The notes under the pieces: model-generated
What the model was told of the DNA's origin: nothing
Databases searched by the model: none
What the model saw: the letters and a program-made list of their open reading frames with translations, nothing else
Shown: piece by piece, positions 1 through 10,862 of the stretch
Layout of the letters: every line of letters begins with the position of its first letter
Numbering within the stretch: position 1 is the stretch's first letter
Program-made: the position numbers and the translations under genes
From: Psococerastis gibbosa
Lineage: Eukaryota; Arthropoda; Insecta; Psocodea; Psocidae
Assembly (NCBI GenBank): GCA_963971405.1
Contig: OZ020492.1
Coordinates: forward strand, 2,294,001-2,358,000
Length of the DNA: 64,000 nt
Reading direction: 5' to 3'

Positions 1-489
1 ACGCAATTTTTGTAAAAGGTACATAGCAGCGTTGTATTTTCAGCCCCTTTTATTCGTGTGATATTTACTCAATACCCACGGCTAGAAAGTACACTGAACA
101 CCGAGTAATACTGACCCAATTTTTGGCCTGCGTTAACACTAGTTTCGTGTAAATAGTCACCCTACACAAAATAGGTTGGTAGAACCCTATCATTGTGTAA
201 TGCTTACACTAATGACTTTACACATATCATTTTGTTGATGGAAACCAATCGCTACTCTTAGTTTAAAACAAATTTGGGTAATCTTTACTTTATTGGGTAA
301 TATCCAAACAAGTCCCGGCTTACACAGCGTGTGTAAGAAATATTTTTTTCAGTGCATCAACATATCTATATTTTTTACTAAGCGCAGATTTGAGAATTTG
401 TCCAGTAAATTATTCTTCAGATTTACCAGTCACTCTTGTCTATAACTGAAAAAGATACAAATGTAATAAAGAATAAGCTAGCCTTTGAC

Positions 490-690
490 ATTGGCCACCC
501 CCGGATCACTCCAAAATAGGTTCGCTTATAATTTTAATTTTTTTAAATACTTCAGCTGTAAAAATTTTGTCTAGTCAATTACTATGGAACTATTTTATAC
601 TTCATATTATAAGGTGCTTTTAATTTTTGTTTTAATAATTTTTCCAAGAACCTGATAATCCGGTAAATTTCTGTCACCTACCAGTTTCAT
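490..690 (+). repeat. Dispersed repeat M, copy 1
   Basis: GGATCACTCCAAAATA, TAATACTT-like, CATATTATAAGGTGCTTTTAAT and GGTAAATTTCTGTCACC align with 25300-25475 (GAATCACTCCAAAATATG ... GGTAAATTACTGTCATC). Confidence 0.65.
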
Positions 691-693
691 GGA

Positions 694-1344
694 TTATCCC
701 ATGTATTCTACTATCGGCAAATTTTTCTATCTAGTCTATTCAACGCTGTCAGCAATTCTCTTGAGTTCCAATGAGGTTCATTTGTGACGTCATTTTGTAG
801 AGGGCAATGATATCAAAGCGTTGATTTTTCCATAAGCCTCAATAATATTTTAAAATTATTTTATTTATGTATTATTTTAAAGTGATATTTTTCTATAAAT
901 CATGGAAAATATATATATTAAATTATATGCAGGGAAATAAGGTCCAGGCATAGTAAAAATATTATAAAAAATATTTAAAGAATTAATTAGATGATAAGAG
1001 CTTAGTTTTCACATGCAAACGGCGGCCATTTTCAATAATATGGATATCTTATTGTCGTCAGCGAACCTAGTGACCAAAACTGTCCCTACAGAACCTCATT
1101 AGGTTCCGCTTCTCATCTTGCTTAGATCTTCTCTGTACGCCTTCTTCGACCAGTGTATTTATGCCTTAAAAAATTCCTTCTACGATGGTGTTATGTAGTC
1201 ATTCGTGTCTGATGAGGCGACCAAGTAGTTATAATGAATGCTATGTATATCTTATATAGTATATATATAGCAATGCATGACAGAGAAATATGGAAATTTG
1301 TTGAGGGTTATTGTAATTTGGTATTCCATGTTCTGTTACTGTTG
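694..1344. other. AT-rich stretch without genes
   Basis: Apart from the exact 48-bp repeat at 1056-1104 I see no structure. AT microsatellite-like sequence lies near 908-930 and 1243-1270. Confidence 0.5.
1056..1104 (+). repeat. Exact ~48-bp repeat, copy 1
   Basis: GTCGTCAGCGAACC...CAGAACCTCATT, identical to 33974-34020, with unrelated flanks. Confidence 0.85.
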
Positions 1345-1625
1345 TAGTAGTAGTATGGTTGGACACAGTCCCAGGCCTCGGTGTGGGCCCATACGACAGT
1401 GGACCTCCTGATTATAGTGGATTCCGAACCACTTGGGAAACACAGTGAAGTCACACGATTAGCTCGGAGGTGACCAGGACAAGTCCTACCATGTTTCCCT
1501 ACCGGCACTATGCACACGACCAAGTTATCTGCATCTTTGAACCAGCTCTGGTCCGCTGGATTCAACTTGGTAAGGCGGCCGGCTCTGTTACTGTTAAAAA
1601 GTGTCCTGTGGGCCCTCACCGTGAC
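1345..1625 (-). repeat. Dispersed repeat C, copy 1
   Basis: Reverse complement of sequence at 43740-44010. Shared: CCATGTTTCCCTACC-like, GTGAAGTCACACGATTA, ATTATAGTGGATTC, GATTCAACTTGGTAAGGC. ORFs here are incidental. Confidence 0.75.
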
Positions 1626-3579
1626 CTGGAACTTCCAAATTTACTACTACTACTAATAAAAATGTACGGTGTTATACCACAGATACAATTAATAATATAC
1701 AGTAATTACCAATGCATGGTAAAGACGTTGTAAGAAGAGAAATTTGGAAATAGGTTGGTGGTTTAATGTTAAGTGGTGTTCGGTGTTGAGTTACAGTAGG
1801 TATGGTTGCTTCTGGGGTAATATCTGTGGCTGGAAATTCCGAATTTTTCAAGCCCGGCTCAGGTACCTGGGGCTGTTGCATTGTCTTGACATGATCTTGT
1901 GTGGTGTTAACTTGTAATGTGCCATGTACTGAAATATCTAAATTTTATTTGTTTTATAATTACAAAGGCCTTCATGGCCAGTGGTGGGGCGTGCATGTAA
2001 GGCGTGTAATGCCGCATTACACGCAACAAATCCTTAGAAAGTATTAAGAGCTTCATTGAAATCTATAGGAAGCCGCGAGCAAATAAGATTGTATGTGCAT
2101 CATATCATCATATCAACGTAGTCTAAGAAAATTAAGAATCCCATCGCGTTAGGATTCAAATGTTTTCTTTTTTGTTTTCAAATTTTTACTTTAGATAGAG
2201 ATAGAACATGCTATATAAAATGACACGCGTTTTCTTTTAAAAACTTTAACGACATAAATAAATATTTGCAAGCATTACCCTCGCAATTATCCACTAGCCA
2301 CTCTTCACAGGTTCCGATGATGAAGCAATGGAATCCGCGCTGATGGGCCGTGGTCGATGTGAAAGAGTAGTGGAGTAGTGCTGGGACTGAGGACCGCGTA
2401 CCTGGTCCTGATATTTTTAGTATTTTAATGGTATTTGTATTTGTATTGTATATTTATAATTGGTATTTCGGTAATACCTGGCCCCATATTGGTTCTAATT
2501 TCAGAGATACAGCCAAGGCCGTTTCCAGGATTTTTTAGGGGGGGGGGGGGGTTGTTGTGTGTGTTGGAACGGGTAAGATTTTAACAGCGATGCATGAGGT
2601 TCTTTTTTTTCAAATATATCTGGGGATATCCCCCCCCCCCCCGGGTACGGCCTTAGATACACCTTATCGGGGTATACACGTGCAGAACAAATAGCAATGT
2701 GGTCTATATTACGAAATAAATAGCATAGTCATTTTTTTAAAGCCGCGCGTATGTTATTTTTTGACCCTATTGGAGCAATGTAAATATATAGCTATAAATC
2801 TCTGTGAGAAGAGAGTCGCGACACCAGCCGTGACGTATCAATGTATCCCTGCTAAAAATTATGTGAATGGCTAAGAATGTTAATTCCTGTCAATGTCCCA
2901 ATACGGTTGCATATATACGCACTCACTGATTTGTGGCCATTTCTAGCACCTGCCAACGACGCTTTTTGCGTCTAAACTGTACAAACAGGTACTTTGTATT
3001 GTAGTATTACAGACTTGGCTCCTCACCATGAAAGTAAGGCTATTTATTATTTGGAAAGACTTTTTGCAGTGGCCCATTAAAGCTTGCACTGCCAACGTCA
3101 GCATTGTTTTACCTTCTGCTGGTATTGTTTCCGCATCAATTTAGGTAGTCCGCAACTGTCACTAACACCAGTGGGCGGTGTGTCCGATGGCGGTGTGTCC
3201 GATTTAAAGAGCTTCATAACTGTGGCCAATCGGTTTTTGTAATGACCACAAACTATGTATTAATAAAATGTAGAGGTACACTACTTCAGTTAATTAAGTC
3301 ATCAATGATGGCTATACAATCGATATTCCCCTTGATAGTTAATGCTACGCAATAAAACTGATTTGGGGGGGGGGGGCGGTTTCTTAAAAATTCGCTTTAA
3401 ATCTCTACTGAAGGACCTATATATCATAATTATCAAATATCATTGAATTTATTAATATTATATAATATAATATTTGTGAATTAGGGCCTAAACATACATG
3501 TAAGTACTGTCTTTTGTTCCCTTACAAGTAACGACTTATTCATTTATACCAATCGCGGTAGAAAGAACAACTAAAAATC
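1626..3579. other. Non-coding stretch
   Basis: Contains the poly-G/C segment at 2515-2655, a poly-G run at 3364-3375 and a CATAACTGTGGCCAAT...AAATGTAGAGG piece (3208-3280) that recurs at 37055-37115. No credible ORF. Confidence 0.5.
2515..2655. repeat. Poly-G/poly-C flanked hairpin-like segment
   Basis: AAGGCCGTTTCCAGG then poly-G (2539-2552), ending poly-C (2631-2642) and GGGTACGGCCTTAG. Same architecture as repeat E but different sequence. Confidence 0.55.
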
Positions 3580-4262
3580 ATTGGCGTAAATAGGGGGGTC
3601 CTGGGGGGGCTTAGCCCCCCCCCCAGGTCCACCCGTAGCCCCCCCCCCCAGGATTTTTGGTGACGAAGACGTTATGGAGGCTATAGGCATAGCATCCACA
3701 ATAATGAAAGGGAAATTAATTCTTAATATGCTTATTTTACATGAAAAAAATCAACATATTGACCATGTACTTTCACAAAAAATATTTTACTAAAACTGCT
3801 TAAAACCCCAATACTTCAGAGCTATTTTTTACAAATTTTTCTCCGGGGGAGACCCCGGGCCCCCCTCAATGGTAGGTTTATTCGCCGTTGTAATATCTCA
3901 ATTTTGTACTGCTTGCAAACATTGGCGTAAATAGGGGGATCCTGGGCTAAGCCCCCCCCCCCCCAGGATTTCTGGTGACAAAGACGTTATGAAGGCGAAA
4001 TGCATAGTATTCACAATAACGAAAGGGAAATTAATTCTTGGTACGCTTATTTCACATGATAGACATCACGAAAAACATCAACAGATTGACCTGTCCGATA
4101 TAAGTCCTTTCACAAAAATATATTACTCAAAATGATTACAACCCCAATATTTCAGACCTATTTTTTCATGATTTTTCTTCGGGGGAGACCCCCGGGCCCC
4201 CCTCAGTGGTAGGTTTATTCGTCGGTAAAATCTCAACTGTGCTGTTTGATGCAAAGTGCGTA
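3580..4262. repeat. 341-bp tandem dimer with poly-C tracts
   Basis: ATTGGCGTAAATAGGGG begins units at 3580 and 3921. Both run through GACGTTATG, GAAAGGGAAATTAATTCTT and GGGGGAGACCCCGGGCCCCCC-like GC blocks. Two short extra pieces (CTAATTTGGGCC plus CTCCGGGGGA) follow to about 4397. Confidence 0.88.
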
Positions 4263-4402
4263 AAACCTCCCTAATTTGGGCCTATTCATCAATTTTTTTC
4301 TCCGGGGGAGACCCCCGGGCCCCCCTTTCTCCAGGGTATAATATGCGTAAAACCTCACTAATTTGGGCCCATTTATCGATTTTGTTTTCTCCGGGGGATC
4401 AA

Positions 4403-4470
4403 AGGATCGAGTTACGACACATCTCCGACCGCTAGGTGTGTAGAGACTCGCACAAGTACAAGGACGCTAC
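4403..4470. repeat. Repeat H, copy 1 (inverted to 35288-35350)
   Basis: GAGTTACGACACATCTCCGA ... GAGACTCGCACAAGTACAAG mirrors CTTGTACTTGTGCAAGTCTC ... GGAGACGTGTCGTAACTC. Confidence 0.75.
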
Positions 4471-4644
4471 TACCATGCGTCGGTACTATACTATTTTGTC
4501 CCCATGAGTGTACCTGAGTAGGGAGTCATAGCGACGCCTCGCGGCAGAGATTGACAATATAACAGTTACAAACATAAAAATTATAAAAATAAAAAATTAA
4601 TAATTAAAAAAAGAAAAAGTTTACTTTTTGTTTATATGCTCGTT

Positions 4645-4840
4645 AGAACAAGGGCGGATTTTGCCTCCAATTTAGGAGGGGGGGGGGGGGTCAGCGGACA
4701 GATTCAGTGGTTTATAACATTAAAAAACATTATTATTTTTAATTCCCATTGTAAACCCATATTATCTAGTGTAAGTTCATTAAATTTTGGGGGGTCCAGA
4801 CCCCATGACCCCCCCCCCCCTAAAATCCGCCCTTGCGTTA
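4645..4840. repeat. Poly-G/poly-C hairpin repeat E, copy 1
   Basis: CAAGGGCGGATTTTGCCTCC then poly-G (4678-4690). It ends poly-C (4809-4820), TAAAATCCGCCCTTG. The ends are inverted. A reverse-complement relative lies at 57510-57685. Confidence 0.75.
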
Positions 4841-5063
4841 GACAATATATAAATATATCATATTGTAGCAATTTTATGTAAAATGAGAAATAACGCAGAA
4901 AAATAAGTCGTTAACGAAAACGAACCAAAAACGTTTGTTGGTGCCGCACATTTTGTTGTGTGCGAAAAGTTTAAAATTTCAAACATTTTTTTTTCTACAA
5001 TAAACAATTGAAATATACCAAAGAAAGGGGTAATCAACCAGAGTCCCGCCACGGTTCAGTAGT

Positions 5064-5128
5064 CCCTCGAACCAACAACCTTTCGGGTGAAAGTCAGAGT
5101 CCGTTCCTCTACTCTACGTGTCCTGACA
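5064..5128 (-). mobile_element. SINE-A head fragment
   Basis: Only the tRNA-related part: B-box complement at CCTCGAACC, AACCTTTCGGGTGAAAGTC, ending CGTGTCCTGACA. Confidence 0.8.
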
Positions 5129-5692
5129 TATACTGTAATTTATTGAACAGTTATAGTGTGTAATGCTAAGATTGTATTTTAATTTTCTGTTAGTGGGAAG
5201 GTAGGAGACATTGCCCTTTATAAATTCCAATTTCAAAGGTTACACTTTTTTCGGAGGGACCAACAAAATAGGAAAAAATTACTTCCAATTCCTTTTGTTA
5301 AACTACGATTTAAGCCCTCTCAAACGACTAGCTTCATACAGTATATCGTTATGAACACTGAGAATAAATAAAAGGAATAATGAACAACGAAATAGTAAGG
5401 GCTCAAACAAATAATTTTCATTCAATACAAATGAAAAAAATCGGTATTGGAGCCTTAATCCTAATTTATGCTAATATCCCATTCTTACAGGCAGTATGGA
5501 AGTTAGGTATAGGATCGTTGACCTAGCATTGACAAACCAGGTTCGCGTCTATACGTATCTCAGTGTTCAACTTCTTTCGAACCTAGATTCCCTGGACTGG
5601 TACCATTTCATTGCTTTGAAACACGTTGTTGAGGTTGCCAATACCAGCTTGTGGCATTTCTATTATTATAGGGCTGCCGCAAATCACCCTTA

Positions 5693-6069
5693 GGTGCCCA
5701 TTCCACCGACCGGCTAGGGCTATTTACAAAAACAGTGACGTGGTAGCAGACATTCAAGACTTAGGTTGCGTTTCCACCGACCTCGCATTGCAGAATGCAA
5801 ATGACATAGACGGAAATTAGAATTTTTCTTTTTATAGAAATCTATTAAAATGTTTGTACTTAACATGACGCCATTTTTTAATTTTAGTTAGTTTGTTTGT
5901 GATTTTACTGTATGATCATTGATCAATTTTAACTATGGCATAGAGGAAAATAAACATTTCCGTCAATTCTGCAATGCAAGGTCGGTTGAAACCCCGCCTA
6001 AGTCTTGAATGTCTGCTACCACGTCACTATTTTTGTAAATAGCCCTAGCCGGTCGGTGGAATGGGCGCC
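5693..6069. mobile_element. HM MITE copy 1 (PIF/Harbinger-like), complete
   Basis: 377 bp with long terminal inverted repeats (GGTGCCCATTCCACCGACC ... its complement ending GGGCGCC), flanked by TTA at 5690-5692 and 6070-6072. A 3-bp TTA/TAA duplication with TIRs is characteristic of PIF/Harbinger. No transposase. A second TIR-like motif (TTTCCACCGACC) lies about 85 bp in from the left end. Confidence 0.85.
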
Positions 6070-6078
6070 TTACCAGTA

Positions 6079-6920
6079 GGCTTATTTTTTGCTTTTCTAT
6101 TTATGCGTATGCATAAGGAAAGCTTTTTGTTGGTCAAAATTTTCGATTTCGAGATATCAACGTCTAGAGGTCCAATGACTCCAAATAATTTGGTTTTTAC
6201 AAACTGTCTGTAACTAGATGTTCGGCAGAATTTGATTAAATTATCAATAAATTATTATCAATGATTATTTTCCATTTTTATTTGACTTCATTTTGTTGTA
6301 TTATTCCCCCCTAAATAAAGATTATATAATTATTCCTCAAATATAGCACCGGCGATTTATTTAAAACTCACACATGTAGTAATCTTTATTAATGAAAACA
6401 AAACCCAGGTCGCTTGCTCCATAATAGTTTGGTTCTGGGGGCAAAACTAATAAAAAACTCAATTTTCAAGATAAATGACTAAACAATTTTTCTGGGGAAC
6501 CTTTCTATCGATGCTTTCCAACTTCAGGTATGTTTTAGGTGTTAAATAGAGTAACAAAACCGAATAGGGTGCTTTCGCAAGCTCTGTTTTGGTTTTAAAA
6601 AAAAATAAAATGATGGATAGTCGGTCCCGGGCCTTCCTAGTTGAGTGTAAGAGAGGGCTTTATCCCTAACTCCGCTAGGTTGGCTTAGTAATAGAAACAA
6701 TAAAAAGTCCTTATTTATGTATTTAATAAATAAATTCATGTCCAAATACATTGCATTTACCCTGCCATTATTACTGTGTTGCATTATTGTATTTCTATAG
6801 TATATTGATCTGCCCATTCTTGGCTATGGAATCGTCCCATCAATCAATTCAGTTCTTTGGGATAGGGAAAGTCTCGACAACAGCCGAAATTTAACCCTAG
6901 GACAATTATTTACTACGGAA
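6079..6920 (+). mobile_element. FB diverged left-arm copy, interrupted by a SINE
   Basis: CATAAGGAAAGC, CGATTTCGAGATATCAACG and CTTCAGGTATGTTTTAGG match FB. SINE-A sequence occupies 6619-6733, after which FB-like ATACATTGCATT...TTATTACTG resumes. A second SINE-A follows at 6941. Confidence 0.65.
6619..6733 (+). mobile_element. SINE-A 3' half
   Basis: CGGTCCCGGGCCTTCCTAG to TTAGTAATAGAAAC with an AT-rich tail. 5'-truncated. Confidence 0.85.
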
Positions 6921-6940
6921 ATACTCATATTATCTATAAT

Positions 6941-7146
6941 TAATAAATAAGGACTTTTTATAGTTTCTATTACTAAGCCTACCCAGCGGAGTTAGGGCTC
7001 TCTTACACTCAACTAGGAAGGCTCGGGACCGCCTGCTTTACAGGCCCCCCGAAGCATGGCCAGAAAATGTAGCAAATGTGGGACTCGAACCAACAACCTT
7101 TCGGGTGAAAGTCAAAGTCCGTACCACTACGCTACACGTCTATCTC
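6941..7146 (-). mobile_element. SINE-A, near full length
   Basis: TTCTATTACTAAGCC to GGGACTCGAACCAACAACC and TACGCTACACG. It faces the SINE-A at 6619 in inverted orientation across about 210 bp. Confidence 0.88.
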
Positions 7147-8050
7147 AGTACCCATACTAATTGATAAATAGGAAAGCATGTACGGGTTCACTCGTACTGC
7201 CCTTTTACTAAACTATCATGGGGGATGCGACCTAGTGGTTTTTTTTAACGTTAGCCAACCTTCGCTTTCAGCTTTTGGTGTTTTGCTCTTGTCAATAGTA
7301 ATTTTTTTAACACATAAAAATATATAACGTTTATTCGGTTGGTTTGGGGGCCCCTGGGCCGCATAGCCTCGCCACTTAAATGCAGCATTTTCTTTAGAAG
7401 AGAAGTTCAGGAGTGTCCCTGATTTTGATTCTTTTTCCTATAGGTGGCAAATTAGAGCAATTAGCGGAACATGATCGGATGATTTTGATCTGATGATCAG
7501 ATTTTGATCGCACGGGGTAGATAATATTTTTGTTACATGCTATAATGTACTGTACTGAAGGAGATAAAAATTGAATTGAATGATAGATATTTGAGCAATG
7601 CCAAGTAATAAATTTCGACATAATATATTTTAACACCATGTTGTGTACCGAATACCTCTTGCTCCATTAAGATATCTTAAAATCCCGGTCGTCTTCCTGT
7701 AGGCGGTAGGATTTTAGCATTTTATGCATTTTGGTTGCTAAGGTGTTCGAGCGTGAGGGAAGTGCGGTGTTGTCAAGTTTGCCTGGCCCTCGGAGAAGCC
7801 CCGCTGCGCGCCATCTCGGATCTTCTTCACCCGCACTCTGCGGTAACATTCCACGGGGAATACACCCCGACCCGAACATTGGAAATTACCAGGTTAGGTT
7901 CATGATTTTGAGTTTCAATAGACTAGCGGTTTCAAACCTTTTTTTGTAGCTCAATTCACCAAGGAGAGTCAACAATTTTCGCTTAATTTTGTCATTATTA
8001 AGTCATATTGGTTAAATTTGAGTATGTGTGAGGATTGAAACGATTAGTAA
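7147..8050. other. Non-coding stretch
   Basis: A GC-richer pocket at 7735-7880 gives overlapping short ORFs on both strands that resemble nothing I know. Otherwise AT-rich. Confidence 0.4.
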
Positions 8051-8302
8051 TAATGTCCAGAAGAAGTTTTTTGAGCCTAGGCCTACTTATAGCGGCCCAT
8101 TGGTCCTTTGTCCGATGCCAACCACCCCATGGATTTCTGGCATTATTAATATTGTTTCCGTATGAATTTTTGGCCCTGGCAAACTGGATTACGACCTCGA
8201 TGTGAGCCCACACCGGCTAGAAGCGATAAAGGACAAGCTGAGACAAGCTTACCATTGATGCGATGTAATAGGTGAAAGTATGATATATCCAAGTACAGAG
8301 CT
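8051..8302 (-). mobile_element. Retroposon B copy
   Basis: GCCTAGGCCTACTTATAG, GTTTCCGTATGAATTTTTGG, GGACAAGCTGAGACAAGC, ending AAGTACAGAGC. Confidence 0.8.
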
Positions 8303-8580
8303 AGGTTACTTCTAAATTTTGAAGTCACTTCGATGTGCTTTTCATTTTTTGTTTTTGTTAACATAGAGCCCTAAGCCGGGCCATTATGACGAAATATTTT
8401 TTTTTGTTGCTCCTAAAATATTACTAAGGTTGCCCTTATGAACAAATGACAGGTTTCTTGCCATAAATTTACATTTCCCAAACTGAACTATTATTTCGGT
8501 GCAAAAAAAACACAATAAATTGCATTATTAGGGCGAATAACCTGCATTTTAGGAAATCATGTATTTTTTTTATTAAAATA

Positions 8581-8777
8581 AGTAAATAAATAAATATTGA
8601 TTTTTGTTCTATTACTGAGCCAACCTAGCGGAGTTAAGGCTATAAAGCCCTCTCTTACCCTCAACTAGGAAAGCCTGGGACCGCCTGTATTACATACCCT
8701 CCGAAGCATAGCCAGAAAATGTAGGTTGTGTGGGACTCGAACCAACGAAAGTTGGAGTCGGTACATGTCCTGACAAG
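8581..8777 (-). mobile_element. SINE-A next to the left end of the palindrome
   Basis: Tail AAATAAATAAATATTG, then CTATTACTGAGCCAACC, ending GGTACATGTCCTGAC. The head has a deletion after ACCAACGAAAG. It ends 36 bp outside the palindrome. Confidence 0.85.
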
Positions 8778-8813
8778 ACAGTTTTAATATCTTTGTTGAT
8801 GCGGAAATTACGG

Positions 8814-9082
8814 AAGTAGAGTAGAAAGGGGGTTTCTGGCGCTTATCCCACCCCCCGTCGTGCTATCCCATCTATCCCCCGCGGGTGGTCTATCTATTTT
8901 TGTGTGTTACCCCTCGTGGGTGGTCTGAGGTTCTGGCGCTTACCCCACCCCCCCGTCGAGCTACCCCATCTACCCCACCCCCCCGTCATGCTACCCCTCG
9001 TGGGTGGTCTGAGGTTCTGGCGCTTATCCCCCCCCCCCCCATCGAGACCCGTGGGTGGTCTTTCTATGGCACTATGATTTTT
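8814..9082. repeat. GC-rich minisatellite, left arm (first block)
   Basis: Irregular units combine a CGTGGGTGGTCTGAGG core with CTGGCGCTTAYCCCACCCCCC and GTCGAGCTAYCCC segments. The ORFs read through it are products of the repeat, not genes. Confidence 0.8.
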
Positions 9083-9230
9083 TTTTTTTGTATAATTACT
9101 AATTTGTGAGATACAGTTATATTTTTTTTTTTTTTTTTTATTTTTATTATTTTTTTTTTTTTTATTTTTTTATTTTTATTTTTTTTTTTTTTATTTTATT
9201 TTATTTTTTTTTTTTTTTTTTTAATGGTGT
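9083..9230. repeat. T-rich low-complexity tract, left arm
   Basis: About 140 bases are almost entirely T with scattered A, between two minisatellite blocks. The mirror A-rich tract is in the right arm near 22225-22325. Base-level accuracy here is doubtful. Confidence 0.85.
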
Positions 9231-9244
9231 TAATTGAATTAAAA

Positions 9245-9455
9245 CGGGACTTACCCCACCCCCCGTCGAGCTATCCCATCTACCCATCATGCTACCCCTC
9301 GTGGGTGGTCTGAGGTGCTGGGACTTATCCCACCCCCCCGTCGAGCTATCCCATCTACCCCTCGTGGGTGGTCTGAGGTGCTGGGACTTACCCCACCCCC
9401 GTCGAGACCCGTGGGTGGTCTTTCTATGGCACTATGATTGTTTTTTTTTTTATAA
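9245..9455. repeat. GC-rich minisatellite, left arm (second block)
   Basis: Same building blocks as 8814-9082, but with GCTGGGACTTAYCCC in place of TCTGGCGCTTA, so this is a subtype. Both blocks end in the same GTGGGTGGTCTTTCTATGGC stretch followed by a T run, suggesting duplication of a larger unit. Confidence 0.75.
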
Positions 9456-9457
9456 CC

Positions 9458-10325
9458 CAGGTAAACATAAGATAAATATAGACACCCGTAGTATTTAAAA
9501 ACCTTAAAATAAATTAATATAAATTTTTTTATCAGCTATATTTACATCGATGAACACGCTTGAGCTAATGCATAATGTTTAGTACACTACATTGAGTAAA
9601 CATAAGCTAAATATAGACACCCATAGTATTTAAAGACCGTAAAATAAATTAATATAAGTTTTTTCTTAATTATTTATTATCAGCTAAATTTACATCGATG
9701 ACCACGCTTGAGCTAATGCATAATGTTAAGTACACTACAATAAGTAAACATAAGCTAAATATAGACACCCATAGTATTTAAAGACCGTAAAATAAATTAA
9801 TATAAGTTTTTTTTTCTTAATTATTTATTATCAGATAAATTTACATCGGTGAACACGATTGTGCTAATTAATAATGTTAAGTACACTACATTAAGTAAAC
9901 ATAAGCTAAATATAGACACCCATAGTATTTGAAGACCGTTAAATAAATTAATATAAGTTTTTTTCTTATTAATTTTTATCAGCAATATTTACATCGATGA
10001 ACACGCTTGAGCTAATGCATAATGTTTAGTACACTACATTGAGTAAAGATAAGCTAAATATAGACACCCATAGTATTTAAAAACCTTAAAATAAGTTAAT
10101 ATAAGTTTTTTCTTATTAATTTTTTTTTTTTTATCAGCTACATTTACATCGATGAACACGCTTGAGCTAATGCATAATGTTTAGTACACTACATTGAGTA
10201 AAGATAAGCTAAATATAGACACCCATAGTATTTAAAAACCTTAAAATAAATTAATATAAGTTTTTTCTTATTAATTTTTTATCAGCTACATTTACATCGA
10301 CGAACACGCTTGAGCTAATGGGAGA
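9458..10325. repeat. ~148-bp satellite, six units, left arm
   Basis: The marker GACACCC recurs at 9481, 9616, 9764, 9914, 10062 and 10218, giving spacings of 135, 148, 150, 148 and 156. Each unit contains TTTACATCGATGAACACG, GAGCTAATGCATAATG and AAATTAATATAAG. Length changes lie mostly in T runs. The array ends sharply at GAGCTAATGG. The reverse copy is 21122-21990. Confidence 0.9.
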
Positions 10326-10441
10326 CAGGGATAGATAGACCAGTGAGGGTGAGCGCCATTGAATAATGCACATATTAATTACCTAATTTGAAACAGTGGA
10401 CTACCCACGAATGATAGACGGTAAGGGTGGGACTCGGCGTT
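10326..10441. other. Unique linker between satellite and TTAGG-rich block
   Basis: About 115 bases without internal repetition or coding signal. It is mirrored in the right arm near 21006-21121. Confidence 0.5.
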
Positions 10442-10862
10442 GCACTCAGTATCTTAAAAGAAATGTATTAATCCCACAATAGGTGTTCAATATACCCACC
10501 AGCCATGTTTATAAAAATAAATTTTCAATAATCCCAACTAAGTCTCAGTTTCTCACAATGGGTGTGCAATATACCAGGCAGTCGTGTTTTCTATGTTAGA
10601 TTTAGTTACATTGGGCTAGGACAGGTTAAGTTATAATATTAGGCTAGGTTAAATTTTTATATCAAGTTAGGGTAGGTTACATTGGATTAGGATAGGCCAG
10701 ATTAGGTTACATTGGGTTAGGTTAGCTGTTTACCTAGATTAAATTCATCATTTTTTTTAACAAAAATATTTTTATATCAAATAAATATGATGTTAAGTTA
10801 GGTTACATTGAATTAGGATAGGTTAGATTAGGTTACATTGGGTAAGGATAGGTTGAGTTAGC
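10442..10862 (+). repeat. TTAGG-rich block, outer copy, left arm
   Basis: About 420 bp starting TGCACTCAGTATC and ending in interleaved GGTTACATTG, GGATAGGTTA and GATTAGGTTA motifs. A near-identical block in the same orientation starts at 15168 (TGCACTCAGCATC), so the two bracket 4.3 kb as direct repeats. The motifs contain many TTAGG pentamers, the arthropod telomere unit, but never a perfect TTAGG array. Confidence 0.8.

Noticed and set aside
8885-9498. ORFs with repeated GGLRCWDL / GWSEVLAL peptides and their mirror at 21949-22562
   Set aside because: Translations of the GC-rich minisatellite; no start context or non-repetitive domain.
9458-10325. CRISPR-like array
   Set aside because: Units are contiguous ~148-bp satellites without short repeats separated by unique spacers, in eukaryotic DNA.
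10600-10862. Interstitial telomere
   Set aside because: TTAGG occurs within longer composite motifs, never as a pure tandem array.
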